Below, piece after piece: positions 44,191 to 54,177 of a stretch of DNA of 64,000 bases. This stretch comes from Tistrella mobilis (GTDB lineage Bacteria; Pseudomonadota; Alphaproteobacteria; Tistrellales; Tistrellaceae), in NCBI RefSeq assembly GCF_041468085.1, contig NZ_CP121017.1, forward strand, positions 310,001 through 374,000. The letters run 5' to 3'. How positions within the stretch are numbered: position 1 is the first letter of the stretch; every line of letters starts with the position of its first letter. Position numbers and translations under genes: made by a program. The notes below the pieces were generated by a model. The model saw only the letters and a list, made by a program, of their open reading frames with translations. It was not told where the DNA came from and did not search any database.

Positions 44191-45644
44191 TCACCGCCCT
44201 GTCGTCTTTCCGTCGTCACATGTCGCCGATTGGTCACGAGGTGCGGCACCGCAGCCTGCGTATGATCGGAACCGTCCTGGCCGCGCTGGTGCTGCTGGTG
44301 GTGATCGGGCCGGTGCCGGCGGCACGTGCGCTCGAAATCCGTACGCTCACCAGCCCGCAGGGCATCCCCTTCTGGCTGGTACAGGTGTCGGAGCTGCCGG
44401 TGGTCACCGTCGATTTCGCCTTCGCGGGTGGCACCCGGATCGAAGCCGCGGCCAAGGCCGGTGCTGCGACGCTCGCCTCGGGCCTTCTGGTCGAAGGGGC
44501 GGGCGATATGGATGGTCCGGCCTTCCAGGACGCGCTCGCCGCGCGGGCGGTCGAATTCTCGACCGGTGTCGATCGCGATGCCTTCTCGGGCAGCTTCCGC
44601 AGCCTTGCGACCGAAGCGGAGGAGGCCGCGAAGCTGGTCGGGCTGGCTCTTACCGCGCCGCGCTTCGATGCCGACGATATCGAGCGCGACCGGCAACAGC
44701 TGCTGGTCTCGCTGGCGCGGTCGGCCGAAAACCCGCAGGCAATCGCTTCGCGCAGTCTGCTGGCCGGGTTGTTCCCGACCGATTCCTACGGCCGGGATAC
44801 CGACGGCGCTCGAGAGACCGTGGCTGCCCTCTCCCGCGAGGATCTGGTGGCCTATGTCTCCCGTCAGTTCACCCGCAACCGGCTGACCCTGGGGATCGTG
44901 GGCGACATCACGCCTGAGGCTGCCGGGCGAGTGGTGGATCTGGCCTTCGCCCGCCTGCCGGCGGGGGAGGCCCGGCCGAAGGCCGAGCCGGTCTCCCCCA
45001 GCTTCTTCGGCGAGACGGTGGTCGACCGACCGATCCCGCAGACCATCATCACCTTCGCCCTGCCGGGGATCCTGCGCAGCGATCCCGACTGGTTCCCGGC
45101 CTTCGTGATGAACCACATCCTGGGCGGCGGCACCTTCACGGCCCGGCTGTTCCGGGAGGTCCGCGAGAAGCGCGGGCTCGCCTATAGTGTCGGCACCACA
45201 CTCTACCCGCTCGACCGGGTAGGACTGCTCTATGGCTATGCCGCCACCCGCAACGACCGGGCGCGGGAGACGGTTCAGGTCATCCGCGACGAGATCGCCC
45301 GCTTCGCCGATGAGGGGCCGACAGAGGCCGAACTCGCCGGCGCCAAGAAGTACCTTACAGGATCCTTCCCGCTGTCGCTCGACGGCAGCGGTGCCGTGGC
45401 CGGCCTGCTGGTCACGATGCAGATCCACCATCTGCCCCCCGGCTATCTCGACGACCGGAGCAGCCTGATCGAGGCGGTGACGGCCGACGACGTCAAACGG
45501 GTGGCGAAGCGGCTGCTCGATACCGACAAGCTGTCGGTGGTGATGGTCGGGCAGCCGGCAGACGGAGCCGGACCCGCTGCTCCCGCAGCCGCCCGGATTT
45601 CAGAAGACGGTGCGCGAAGCACCTCGCACAGCAGCATCCAGTGA
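44187..45644 (+). CDS. M16 peptidase-like protein (inactive partner)
   Basis: M16-family protein of 485 residues without the HxxEH motif. N-terminal signal anchor (MIGTVLAALVLLVVIGPVPA). In such pairs one subunit is catalytic and the other structural. It starts with TTG overlapping the stop of the active subunit (ATTGA). Confidence 0.87.
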   Translation: MITALSSFRRHMSPIGHEVRHRSLRMIGTVLAALVLLVVIGPVPAARALEIRTLTSPQGIPFWLVQVSELPVVTVDFAFAGGTRIEAAAKAGAATLASGLLVEGAGDMDGPAFQDALAARAVEFSTGVDRDAFSGSFRSLATEAEEAAKLVGLALTAPRFDADDIERDRQQLLVSLARSAENPQAIASRSLLAGLFPTDSYGRDTDGARETVAALSREDLVAYVSRQFTRNRLTLGIVGDITPEAAGRVVDLAFARLPAGEARPKAEPVSPSFFGETVVDRPIPQTIITFALPGILRSDPDWFPAFVMNHILGGGTFTARLFREVREKRGLAYSVGTTLYPLDRVGLLYGYAATRNDRARETVQVIRDEIARFADEGPTEAELAGAKKYLTGSFPLSLDGSGAVAGLLVTMQIHHLPPGYLDDRSSLIEAVTADDVKRVAKRLLDTDKLSVVMVGQPADGAGPAAPAAARISEDGARSTSHSSIQ

Positions 45645-45673
45645 CGTCCCAACAAGGACAAAGCATCAGTATC

Positions 45674-46957
45674 ATGGCCAAGACTCTGCCGTTCTCGATC
45701 GATTTCACCGGGTGCCTCGCCGATACCGGGGCGGAATGCGGGGCGCTGCTCGACCAGACCCGGTCCGCGCTTGCGCGTCTGCGCGGCTGGCAGGCCGACG
45801 GGACCCTGCCTCTGCTGCGCCTGCCGGCCGCCCGCGATGATCTGGCGGCGCTGGAGCCGCTGGTGCTGCGCTGGCGTAACGAGGCCTCGGATGTTCTGGT
45901 GCTCGGCATCGGCGGTTCCAGCCTGGGCGCACAGGCGCTGCTGGAGCTGCGCGATCCCGATGACCGCGGTCCGCGCATCCACACCCCCGACAATGTTGAT
46001 CCGGTGAGCTTCCGCCGGCTGGTGGATGGCCTGGACTGGGCCGGGACGCGGGTGCTGGCCGTGTCCAAATCCGGCGGAACGGTCGAGACGGTGGCGCAGC
46101 TGCTGCTGGTGCTGGACCGTATGGAGGCGTCGCTCGGCCGTGATGCGACCGCGGCACGGCTGGTCGTGGTGGCGGAGCCCGGCAACTCGCCGCTGCGCCG
46201 GATCGCCAACGACTATGGTGTCGAGACCTTCGATCACGACCCGAATGTCGGCGGCCGGTTTTCGGTGCTGTCGCTCGTCGGCCTTCTGCCGGCCATGCTG
46301 GGTGGCGTGGATGCTGTGGCTATCCGCGAGGGGGCGGCGGCCGTGCTCGATCAGGCCTTTGCCGATGGCGACCCGACAGAGATCCCGGCGGCGATGGGGG
46401 CGGCCGCGACCGCGGCGCTGATGCAGCACAAGGGCATCTCGCAGGCGGTGCAGTTCGGCTATGTAGACAGGCTGGCCCGCTTCGGCGAATGGTGGCGGCA
46501 GCTGGTGGGGGAAAGCCTCGGCAAGCAGGGCATCGGCCTGGCGCCGGTCTTTGCCCGTGGTGCGACCGACCAGCACAGCCAGCTGCAGCTCTATCTCGAC
46601 GGACCGCGCGACAAGCTCGTGACCGTGATCGAGCCGCCGGCGGAGCAGCAGCCGGCCTGGCGGATCACGGCCGAAGCGGCAGCACGTTACGGTGTCCCCT
46701 ATCTTGCCGGTCGCAGCCTGGGAGATCTGATCGCGGCCGAGGCACGGGCGACCGCCGAGAGTCTGATCGCCGAAGGTCGTCCGACGATCCGGATGAAGCT
46801 GGATGCCGTCGATGGCCGGACGATCGGCGCTTTGATGATGACGGCGATGATCGAGACCATCCTTCTTGCCGATCTGCTGGCGGTGGATCCCTTCGATCAG
46901 CCTGCGGTTGAGAAGGGCAAGGTCCTGACCCGCGAATATCTGGCCGCTGCCGGCTGA
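45674..46957 (+). CDS. pgi: Glucose-6-phosphate isomerase
   Basis: Isomerase of 427 residues with [14 protein letters not shown] and [14 protein letters not shown], the phosphosugar-binding signatures. Interconverts glucose-6-phosphate and fructose-6-phosphate. It is shorter than E. coli Pgi but fits the shorter bacterial form. ATG at 45674 is chosen; a GTG at 45641 overlapping the preceding stop is an alternative. Confidence 0.92.
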   Translation: MAKTLPFSIDFTGCLADTGAECGALLDQTRSALARLRGWQADGTLPLLRLPAARDDLAALEPLVLRWRNEASDVLVLGIGGSSLGAQALLELRDPDDRGPRIHTPDNVDPVSFRRLVDGLDWAGTRVLAVSKSGGTVETVAQLLLVLDRMEASLGRDATAARLVVVAEPGNSPLRRIANDYGVETFDHDPNVGGRFSVLSLVGLLPAMLGGVDAVAIREGAAAVLDQAFADGDPTEIPAAMGAAATAALMQHKGISQAVQFGYVDRLARFGEWWRQLVGESLGKQGIGLAPVFARGATDQHSQLQLYLDGPRDKLVTVIEPPAEQQPAWRITAEAAARYGVPYLAGRSLGDLIAAEARATAESLIAEGRPTIRMKLDAVDGRTIGALMMTAMIETILLADLLAVDPFDQPAVEKGKVLTREYLAAAG

Positions 46958-46971
46958 GGCATCGTCGCCAG

Positions 46972-48894
46972 ATGTCCCGGATCCGCCGCCTGCCCGAAAC
47001 CCTGGTCAACCGTATCGCCGCCGGCGAGGTGGTGGAGCGGCCGGCGGCGGCGGTGAAGGAACTGGTCGAGAATGCGATCGACGCCGGCGCCCGTCAGATC
47101 GATGTGGTGTTGGGGGCCGGCGGGCGCAGCCTGATTGCGGTCACCGATGACGGCATCGGCATGGATGCCGACGATCTGGAACTCGCTATCGAGCGGCATG
47201 CGACGTCGAAACTCGCCGACGATGATCTGGTCGAGATCGACACGCTGGGATTCCGCGGTGAGGCCCTGCCGTCGATCGGGGCCGTGGCGCGGCTTCGTAT
47301 CACCAGCCGTCGGCGTGGTGAGGACAGCGCGCTCGAAATATCGGTCGAGGGCGGCGCGAAAACGGCCGTGAAGCCTGCGGCCGGACCGGTCGGCACCCGG
47401 GTCGAGGTGCGCGACCTGTTCTACGCCACACCGGCCCGGCTCAAATTCCTGAAGGCGGAGCGAACCGAAACTCAGGCGGTGGCCGATGCGCTCAGGCGTC
47501 TGGCCATGGCCTATCCCGAGATCGGTTTTTCGCTGGCCGACGGGGAGCGTCGGCTCTTTTCCTTCCGTCCGGAGACGGGAACCGGTGCCGAGGCGCGGCT
47601 GGACCGGCTTGGCCGGATCATGGGGCGGGATTTCGCCGCCAATGCGCTGGCGATCGAGGCTGAACGCGATCTGCTGCGCCTGGAAGGCCATGCCGGCCTT
47701 CCGACCCTCAATCGCGGCACCGCACAGCACCAGTATCTGTTCGTCAACGGCCGGCCGGTGCGCGACCGGCTGATGCAGGGGGTGGTGCGTGCCGCCTATC
47801 AGGATTTCCTGGCCCGTGACCGGCACCCGATGGTCGCCCTGTTCCTCACCGTGCCGGCCCGGCTGGTGGATGTGAACGTTCATCCCGCCAAGGCCGAGGT
47901 GCGGTTCCGCGACCCGCAGCTTGTCCGTGGCCTGATCATCGGCGCCCTGCGTCATGCCCTGGCCGAGGCCGGCCATCGGGCGGCGACGGCTTTGGGCGGT
48001 GCGGGGCCGCTCGGCACCGCCAATCAGGCGTTTCTGCCGGCGACGGCTCCCCGGCCACCGGGATCTGTCGGAACGGGGCAGGCCAGGGCGGGGCAGGACT
48101 CGCTCTGGTCGGCGGCGCGCGCGGCAGCGGCCGGCGTACTGGCAGACCGTCCCGATCCCCGGGCTGCCGACCGCGCAACCGCATTCTGGGCACCTCCGGC
48201 CGGAGAGGCGGCGCAGCCGCATGAGCTTGCCGATCAGGGCGTAGCATCCCCTGCGCCACCGGCTGCCCGGGGAGCCGCGCCGGCAGATCATGTCGCCGAC
48301 GAGGCGACCCGCGCCCATCCCCTGGGAGCGGCGCTGGCACAGTTGCACGACACCTATATCCTGGCCGAAACCCGCGACGGCCTGGTCGTGGTCGACCAGC
48401 ATGCCGCCCATGAACGCCTGGTTTACGAGCGGATGAAGCGGCATATGGCCGAGGCCGGCGTGCCCTCGCAGGGGCTGCTGCTGCCCGAAGTGGTGGAGCT
48501 GGACGAGGCGGTGGCCGACGGCCTGCTCCGGCGGGCGGCCGAGCTGGGGCGGCTGGGGCTGGAGATCGAGGCCTTCGGGCCCGGGGCGGTGCTGGTTCGT
48601 GGCGTGCCGGCCCTGCTGGGCCGGGTGGATGCGCAGGGGCTGGTCCGCGATCTCGGCGACGAGATCGCCGAATATGACGAGGCCCTGGCGCTGGCGGACC
48701 GGCTGGAGGCGGTGTGTTCGACCATGGCCTGCCATGGCAGCGTGCGCGCTGGTCGCCGGCTCACCGTGCCCGAGATGAATGCGCTGCTGCGCGAGATGGA
48801 GATCACGCCGCATTCCGGGCAGTGTAATCACGGCCGGCCGACCTGGGTGTCGCTGGATCGGGCTGCGATCGAGCGGCTGTTCGGGCGGCGGTGA
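46972..48894 (+). CDS. mutL: DNA mismatch repair protein MutL with endonuclease motif
   Basis: MutL of 640 residues. The GHKL ATPase motifs are E30/N34 ([11 protein letters not shown]), DDGIG at 59-63 and GFRGEAL at 93-99. The C-terminal domain contains [12 protein letters not shown] (D475), which fits the DQHA(X)2E(X)4E nicking endonuclease motif, and CNHGRPT. This type is found in bacteria lacking MutH. Confidence 0.95.
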   Translation: MSRIRRLPETLVNRIAAGEVVERPAAAVKELVENAIDAGARQIDVVLGAGGRSLIAVTDDGIGMDADDLELAIERHATSKLADDDLVEIDTLGFRGEALPSIGAVARLRITSRRRGEDSALEISVEGGAKTAVKPAAGPVGTRVEVRDLFYATPARLKFLKAERTETQAVADALRRLAMAYPEIGFSLADGERRLFSFRPETGTGAEARLDRLGRIMGRDFAANALAIEAERDLLRLEGHAGLPTLNRGTAQHQYLFVNGRPVRDRLMQGVVRAAYQDFLARDRHPMVALFLTVPARLVDVNVHPAKAEVRFRDPQLVRGLIIGALRHALAEAGHRAATALGGAGPLGTANQAFLPATAPRPPGSVGTGQARAGQDSLWSAARAAAAGVLADRPDPRAADRATAFWAPPAGEAAQPHELADQGVASPAPPAARGAAPADHVADEATRAHPLGAALAQLHDTYILAETRDGLVVVDQHAAHERLVYERMKRHMAEAGVPSQGLLLPEVVELDEAVADGLLRRAAELGRLGLEIEAFGPGAVLVRGVPALLGRVDAQGLVRDLGDEIAEYDEALALADRLEAVCSTMACHGSVRAGRRLTVPEMNALLREMEITPHSGQCNHGRPTWVSLDRAAIERLFGRR

Positions 48895-50078
48895 TGGCAG
48901 GGCGTGCGCGACCGCTGTCCAGTCTGTCGATCGCATTGCTGGCGCTGCCATTTCTCGCCGGCTGTGCAATCCCTGCTGCGGCTGACCCGGCGGCGGCGGG
49001 CGGCGTGGAGGTGCTCGATCAACGCGTGCTCCGGCGGGAGGATGGGACGCGTGGGATTCCTGTCGGTGGCCTCTCGGAGATCGCAGTCCTGGCCCCGGTT
49101 GATGATACCGGTCTCGGCCGTTTCCTTGCCATCAGTGACGATCGTGGCGAGTGGGGCCCGCCGCGTGCGCTGCGCCTCGACATCCACTTCGACCTGCAAA
49201 CGCATCGGTTCCGGATTCTCGATCGTGACTGGCAGTGGCTCACGGCGACGGCCGCCGATGGGGTTGCGAGACCTGATGTCATCGATGGCGAGGCTCTGCG
49301 CTACGATCCGTCTACAGGGCATATGATCTGGTCTTCAGAAGGCTGGCCGCAATTGCAGGTCCCACCCGGCCTTTATGAGAGCACGCTCGGTGGAGAACTT
49401 GCCCGGCAGCTGCCGCTGCCCGCCCATTTCATGCCTGATGCCGCAAAACCTCAGGCGCGCGGTATTCGGCCGAACAAGGGCATCGAAGCGCTGGATCTGT
49501 CGCCCGGCGGAAGGCACATCACCTTCCTGAGCGAATTTGCACTTGCGCAGGACCAGTATCCGGGGCGCACCGCCCATCGGCCGATCCTGAGGGTCGTCAC
49601 ATATGACCGCCGCGCTGGCCGTCCGGTTGCGGAACATGGTTATCGCCTTGAATTACAACCAGATCCTCAGGCTCCGGGAGGCGCGGGGGGAACCGAGATC
49701 AACGGCGCCGTCTCCATTCTGCTGCTTGGCGATGGACGATATCTGGTTCTGGAACGCGGCTTCTGGTTCGGCTATCGGCTGCGTGTGCGTCTGTATCTGG
49801 CGGACCCGACGGGTGCGGAAGACCTGCTTGTCCGGGAGGCTCCGTTTGAGGCCGGTGTTGTAACCGCACGAAAATGGCTTGTTTCCGACCTGATCGGTGC
49901 AGGTCTTGCCGCGGATAACTGGGAGGGCATGGCTTTCGGACCCGACCTGCCGGATGGCCGGAAGACCCTGATTCTGGTCACGGATGACAATTTCAATCAG
50001 CTGTTTCAATCCACCATCATTGCCTGGATTGCCCTGCCGCCCCTTGGCGCCGTCGCGGCGCGCGGGCCTGCGCAATGA
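48894..50078 (+). CDS. Phytase-like esterase lipoprotein
   Basis: Lipoprotein of 394 residues with lipobox LAGC near residue 24. The mature chain has the pattern of the esterase-like activity of phytase family (GGLSEIAVLA, RFLAISDDRGEWGPPR, DGEALRYDPSTG, NKGIEALDLSPGG, NWEGMAFGPDL). Its activity is unknown. It starts at ATG 48894 immediately after mutL (GTG at 48891 overlaps). Base composition is lower in GC than neighbours in parts. Confidence 0.78.
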   Translation: MAGRARPLSSLSIALLALPFLAGCAIPAAADPAAAGGVEVLDQRVLRREDGTRGIPVGGLSEIAVLAPVDDTGLGRFLAISDDRGEWGPPRALRLDIHFDLQTHRFRILDRDWQWLTATAADGVARPDVIDGEALRYDPSTGHMIWSSEGWPQLQVPPGLYESTLGGELARQLPLPAHFMPDAAKPQARGIRPNKGIEALDLSPGGRHITFLSEFALAQDQYPGRTAHRPILRVVTYDRRAGRPVAEHGYRLELQPDPQAPGGAGGTEINGAVSILLLGDGRYLVLERGFWFGYRLRVRLYLADPTGAEDLLVREAPFEAGVVTARKWLVSDLIGAGLAADNWEGMAFGPDLPDGRKTLILVTDDNFNQLFQSTIIAWIALPPLGAVAARGPAQ

Positions 50079-50361
50079 GACGTCATATTACTTTTGGTTG
50101 ATATATGAGAAAAATAAACGCCGGGCCGGATTGCAACCAGGGCGTTTTGTAATGGCAAACGTCTTGACCGATGCGCGGGCCTTGCTAGATCCTTTGTCCA
50201 TAGGTTGCATGTCTTCGCATTGGCTCTACCCATTGTGATCTCCGGACCGCTCCGGGCCGGGGGAGGGGGAATGCAGGTTGCAGGATGCGGAAAAATCCGT
50301 GGCTGCGATCCTGTGCCGGTGTGCGGGCAGCGCCGCCGTCCACCGAACCGGGACATGGACC
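50079..50361 (+). other. Leader region of the radical SAM operon
   Basis: About 280 bases. The first 90 are AT-rich. A TTGACC (50164-50169) and TAGATC (50186-50191) with a 16-base spacer may be the promoter. A strong GGGAGGGGGA precedes an ATG at 50271, which opens a 49-codon frame with five cysteines overlapping the radical SAM start. Confidence 0.45.
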
Positions 50362-51963
50362 ATGACACTCAGGGCCGTTGCCGTCTCCGCCCCCGACTGG
50401 GTGGCGGGTGCGAAGGATGATCGTGCGCTGAACAGCCGCGACGCGGCGAGCCTGTACAATGCCTGCAGGGTCGCCGCGGCCGAAGCTGCGGCCGGCCGTG
50501 GCGCCTGGGGCGCCTCCAATTGGGCAGCGGCCGATTCCCGTGCCGCCCGCGCTGCCGCCCGGGCCTCGACCCTGTTGATGTATTCCATGGACGAGATGCC
50601 GGCCTTCCGGGCATTGATCGAGCGGCAGCGCCCGAACCTGCTGCTGATCGGCGCCATGTCGCTCTGCCTGCCCGGCGCGGTCGCCTGCGCGCGGGAGGCG
50701 CGCGAGATCCTGGGGGATCAGGTGGCGATCGTCCTCGGCGGGCGTCACGCAAGCGAAACCGTGTGGCTTGCAGACCGGAGCGACCGGCGACCGGCCGCGC
50801 TCCGGCACCATGTCGGGGCGCCGCTGGAGCTGATCCATGCCGGACGACTGCCGGCTGTGTTCGACGCCGTTGCCATGGGTGATGGCGAACACCTCATCGC
50901 GGCCCTGGGCCGTGCCGTGGAGGCGGCCGTGCTTCGGGGCCTGCATCCGACCGCGCTGTTCCACGAGATCGACCCGGCGACGCCCGGTGACTGGATTCTC
51001 GGTCTCGATGATCGCGGCCGCCCCGGCTATCTGGTGTCACGGGGGGTGGCGATGAACCAGATGGCCCTGCCCAGCCCTGCCGAGACCTTCGGTGTTTCGG
51101 CGAGTTTCGGCGTGTTCGGCGGGCGCATGACGGCGCATGTCTTCAGCGATATCGGCCGTGGCTGTGTCTATGACTGCAACTTCTGTTCGGAGCGGGTCTC
51201 GGCCACCGGTGGGGTGCGCGACCTTGCCAACAGCGCCGACCGGCTGCACGGCCAGCTTGCCGCCGCCTGCCGGACCATTGCCGAAGACTGGCCGGGCCGT
51301 CGGGCCAGCGCCTTCTGCGAAGATTCGGTACTGCTGGGCGGCGCCACCCGATTGATCGACCGGTTCTGCGACCTGATGGACCGCAAGCCGCTCGACATCC
51401 GTTTCGGCGGCCAGCTGACCATCGACCAGATCCTGACCCGGCCCGCCGAGGTGGCGCGCCTGGCCCGTGCCGGCCTATCCTATGTGTTCATCGGGGTCGA
51501 GACCCTGTCGCCAGAGGAGATCGGGGGCATGAGCAAGGATGTCGGCCGCAAGCGTGCCTCGTGGACCGATCGTATGCACCGCGCCTTCGACGTGCTGGGA
51601 GAGGCCGGTATCGATTGCGGCTGTGCGGTTCTGTTCGGCCTGGGTGAACGCCATGAGAGCCGCCTCGCCCTGCTCGACACCCTCGATCGGTTCCGCCGCA
51701 GCCACGGCGCCCCGGACCCGATCAGTCTGAACTGGGCGGTCCAGCACCCCCTCTGCGGCGAGGATGGCGGCGCCGGTTATGACTATGTCGACTGGGGCAC
51801 GCCGGAAGGTCCTTATCTGGACCTGTTCCACAATTTCGGCGAGGCGTCGCTGCGCTACCCGCTGCCGCAGGTGGGCGCGCCGCGGCTGGCCGAGGTGGCG
51901 GAAGTTGTCGCCATGGCCGATGCGGTGCGTGGTCGGCCCCTCGGCGGCAGGCTTGCCTCGTGA
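50362..51963 (+). CDS. Radical SAM enzyme with B12-binding-like N-terminal domain
   Basis: Enzyme of 533 residues. The N-terminal third looks like a cobalamin-binding Rossmann fold (LLLIGAMSLCLPGA, then VAIVLGGRHASE). The radical SAM domain has the 4Fe-4S motif C268-x3-C272-x2-C275 (GCVYDCNFC). The core continues with RFGGQLTIDQI and FIGVETLSPEE. No family-specific function is recognised. The start is ATG 50362; a TTG at 50278 is an alternative. It overlaps the PLP enzyme gene by four bases (GTGA), so they work together. Confidence 0.8.
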   Translation: MTLRAVAVSAPDWVAGAKDDRALNSRDAASLYNACRVAAAEAAAGRGAWGASNWAAADSRAARAAARASTLLMYSMDEMPAFRALIERQRPNLLLIGAMSLCLPGAVACAREAREILGDQVAIVLGGRHASETVWLADRSDRRPAALRHHVGAPLELIHAGRLPAVFDAVAMGDGEHLIAALGRAVEAAVLRGLHPTALFHEIDPATPGDWILGLDDRGRPGYLVSRGVAMNQMALPSPAETFGVSASFGVFGGRMTAHVFSDIGRGCVYDCNFCSERVSATGGVRDLANSADRLHGQLAAACRTIAEDWPGRRASAFCEDSVLLGGATRLIDRFCDLMDRKPLDIRFGGQLTIDQILTRPAEVARLARAGLSYVFIGVETLSPEEIGGMSKDVGRKRASWTDRMHRAFDVLGEAGIDCGCAVLFGLGERHESRLALLDTLDRFRRSHGAPDPISLNWAVQHPLCGEDGGAGYDYVDWGTPEGPYLDLFHNFGEASLRYPLPQVGAPRLAEVAEVVAMADAVRGRPLGGRLAS

Positions 51964-53210
51964 GCGGGGGGCGGCCGACCCGCCCGGCGGATGACGGCGC
52001 AGTCGCGAGGGCGCGGCCGGCGACGGTCCTGGCCCAGGGCGCACGCTTCCCGCTGGGGCCGGTGGAAACGCCGGTGCCGCCGGTCACTGAGGCGACGACG
52101 GTGCTGTTCAGAGATCTGGATGCGATGGCGCCGGTCGATCGGGACAGCCTCGCCCGTCAGGGCCATGACCCCTTTGCCGGTTTCTATTACGGCGCGGTCG
52201 GCACACCATCCTCAGGGGCGCTGGCGCGGATGGTGGCGGCGGCCAATGGTCTGGCTCATGCGGTGATCGCGCCAGCCGGGCTTTCGGCCTTCATCGCAGC
52301 CCTCTGGGCTTCGGTGAAACCGGGGGAGCGGGTGGCGGTCACGGATGCCGTCACCTATTCGCTGCGCTGGCATCTGGATCGGCGGGCGGCTGCGGCAGGT
52401 ATCGGCATCGACTATTTTCCGCCGGGGATCGGCGCGGGCATCCGTGATGTGCTCCGCCCTGAAACCCGGCTGGTCTGCGTCGAGACGCCGGGGGCCTTCA
52501 CCTTCGAGGTCGAGGATCTGACGGCGGTTGCCGGCGCCACTCATGCGGCCGGTGCCCGTCTGCTGGTCGATGACACCTGGAGCGCCGGCCTTCATTACCG
52601 CCCGGCCGATCACGGTGCCGATCTCGTGCTGCAATCGCTGGCCAAGCTGCATGCCGGGGTGGCGGGCGTGTCGCTCGGCGCGATCTCCACCGGCGATCGG
52701 GCGCTCTACGAGGACGTGCTGGAGGAGACCGCGCTGCAGGGCATGGCCGTTTCGGCCGATGCGACCCAGAAGGCGGCGGTGGCGATGCAGACGCTGGCCG
52801 TCCGCCTGGCCGCCCAGGACCGAACCATCCGGCGCCTGCTGGCGGCGGTGGCGGCGTTGGGGGTGGCCGGCCTGCGCCTGCTGCATCCGGCCATGCCCGG
52901 CCATCCGGGCCATGAGATCTGGGCCCGTGACTTCACCGGCGCCGGCAGCTTGTTTTCGCTGGTGGTGGAGGGCGGCAGCCCGGCCGACGCCGCCGCCATC
53001 GGCCGTGGTCTGTCGCTGTTCCGGCCGGGCTATGGCTGGGGCGGCGCGGTCTCGCTCGTCTCTCCCTTCCTGGCCGGCGACGGGCGGACGGTGTCGCGGC
53101 CGCCGGTCGAAGGGGCGGGCCTCAGATTCTATGCGGGGCTGGAGGATGCGGAAGATCTGGTGGAGGATCTCTGTGATGCGATCTGCCGTGCAGGCCGTGC
53201 AGGCGCGTGA
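51960..53210 (+). CDS. MetC-like PLP-dependent enzyme, divergent
   Basis: Cys/Met-metabolism PLP enzyme of 416 residues. It aligns with cystathionine beta-lyase through EATTVLF, FYYGAVGTPSSGAL, CVETPGAFTFEVEDL, LLVDDTW (D204 for the pyridine nitrogen) and K229 in QSLAKLHAG as the likely PLP lysine. The usual Y-x-R phosphate site is Y-G-A, and the usual T-K-Y is A-K-L, so the active site is altered. The C-terminal Arg segment LRFYAGLEDAEDLV is kept. The product is unknown. Confidence 0.8.
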   Translation: MSGGRPTRPADDGAVARARPATVLAQGARFPLGPVETPVPPVTEATTVLFRDLDAMAPVDRDSLARQGHDPFAGFYYGAVGTPSSGALARMVAAANGLAHAVIAPAGLSAFIAALWASVKPGERVAVTDAVTYSLRWHLDRRAAAAGIGIDYFPPGIGAGIRDVLRPETRLVCVETPGAFTFEVEDLTAVAGATHAAGARLLVDDTWSAGLHYRPADHGADLVLQSLAKLHAGVAGVSLGAISTGDRALYEDVLEETALQGMAVSADATQKAAVAMQTLAVRLAAQDRTIRRLLAAVAALGVAGLRLLHPAMPGHPGHEIWARDFTGAGSLFSLVVEGGSPADAAAIGRGLSLFRPGYGWGGAVSLVSPFLAGDGRTVSRPPVEGAGLRFYAGLEDAEDLVEDLCDAICRAGRAGA

Positions 53211-53222
53211 TCCATGGCTCCG

Positions 53223-54080
53223 TCACCCCTTCCGGCGACGGCGGATATAGCGGACGGCAAAGGTCAGCAGCAGAACCAGCGGGATCAGGGCGGGCAGCAT
53301 GCCGATGATCCAGACCAGCACCTCCAGCGCATCGCGAAGCGTGTAGACCAGCGTGAAGAGCAGCTCTTCGCCCAGATTGCCGAAAGGGGCGAGAAGGCCC
53401 GGCTCCGTCACCGGCGCCCGCAGCTGTGCGCGATAGATGTCGCGATCGATCCGGCTTTCCAGGCGGCCGAACTCGCCCTGGGCCCGCTCAAGCCGGGTCT
53501 GCGTGTCGGCGAGTTCGCGACTGATGGTGATCAGGTCTTCCAGCCGGGCATCGCTGCGCTGATAGAGCGCCTGCAGCCGGTCGCGATGGGTGGTGAGCAG
53601 GGCGATGCGCTGCTTCACGTCGACCACCTGGTCCGACAGGTCTTCGGCACTGGTCTGGCGGTCGATTTCGCCGTTTTCGGCGATGCCGGAGAGATAGTCG
53701 TCGAACCGGCCGACGCCCGGCTTGGGCAGGCGCGCCTCGAAATAGCCGGAGCTGGTGCCGTCGACCCGCACCGTCAGCACGGTGCAGCTGGTCATGTCCC
53801 GGCAGAGCTGTTCCAGCGCCGCGACCTGCGCATCGGGGGCATCGGTCACCAGGCTGCGGTCGTGGGTATAGGCCAGGAAGCCGGCGGCGTCCGGTTGCAG
53901 GTTTCCGGCCGTGTCAGCCGGCGCAGCGCCCGCGGGGGGCGGCTCGGTCGCCATCGGTGCCGTGGCGGCCATGCGGGCCATGCCGGCGGGGGCGCTGCCG
54001 CCGCTGCCGCTGCCGCCATCCTCGTTACAGGCGGCGAGAGGCAATGCAAGCAGGAGGGCAACGGCAAGGGCTCGGATCAT
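53223..54080 (-). CDS. DUF4349 lipoprotein
   Basis: Lipoprotein of 285 residues with lipobox LAAC near residue 18, a flexible Gly/Ala/Pro segment, the DUF4349 core (GYFEARLPKPGVGRFDDYL, SAEDLSDQVVDVKQRIA with a coiled coil), and a C-terminal membrane helix (VLVWIIGMLPALIPLVLLLTF). Function unknown. It is convergent with the PLP gene. Confidence 0.82.
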   Translation of the reverse strand: MIRALAVALLLALPLAACNEDGGSGSGGSAPAGMARMAATAPMATEPPPAGAAPADTAGNLQPDAAGFLAYTHDRSLVTDAPDAQVAALEQLCRDMTSCTVLTVRVDGTSSGYFEARLPKPGVGRFDDYLSGIAENGEIDRQTSAEDLSDQVVDVKQRIALLTTHRDRLQALYQRSDARLEDLITISRELADTQTRLERAQGEFGRLESRIDRDIYRAQLRAPVTEPGLLAPFGNLGEELLFTLVYTLRDALEVLVWIIGMLPALIPLVLLLTFAVRYIRRRRKG

Positions 54081-54177
54081 GGGCGGCATCCCGAAAGGGG
54101 CGGGGGGCTGCCGGTTGTGCCGGCCCATCCACTCTCCAGGATGCTGCACCGTCAGGCGAGAGGCTTTTCTGGGGCGA

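Noticed and set aside
46897-48969. 690-codon frame antisense to mutL
   Set aside because: Shadow of mutL; no signature.
50079-50361. Cobalamin riboswitch before the radical SAM operon
   Set aside because: No B12-box sequence or supporting fold was seen.
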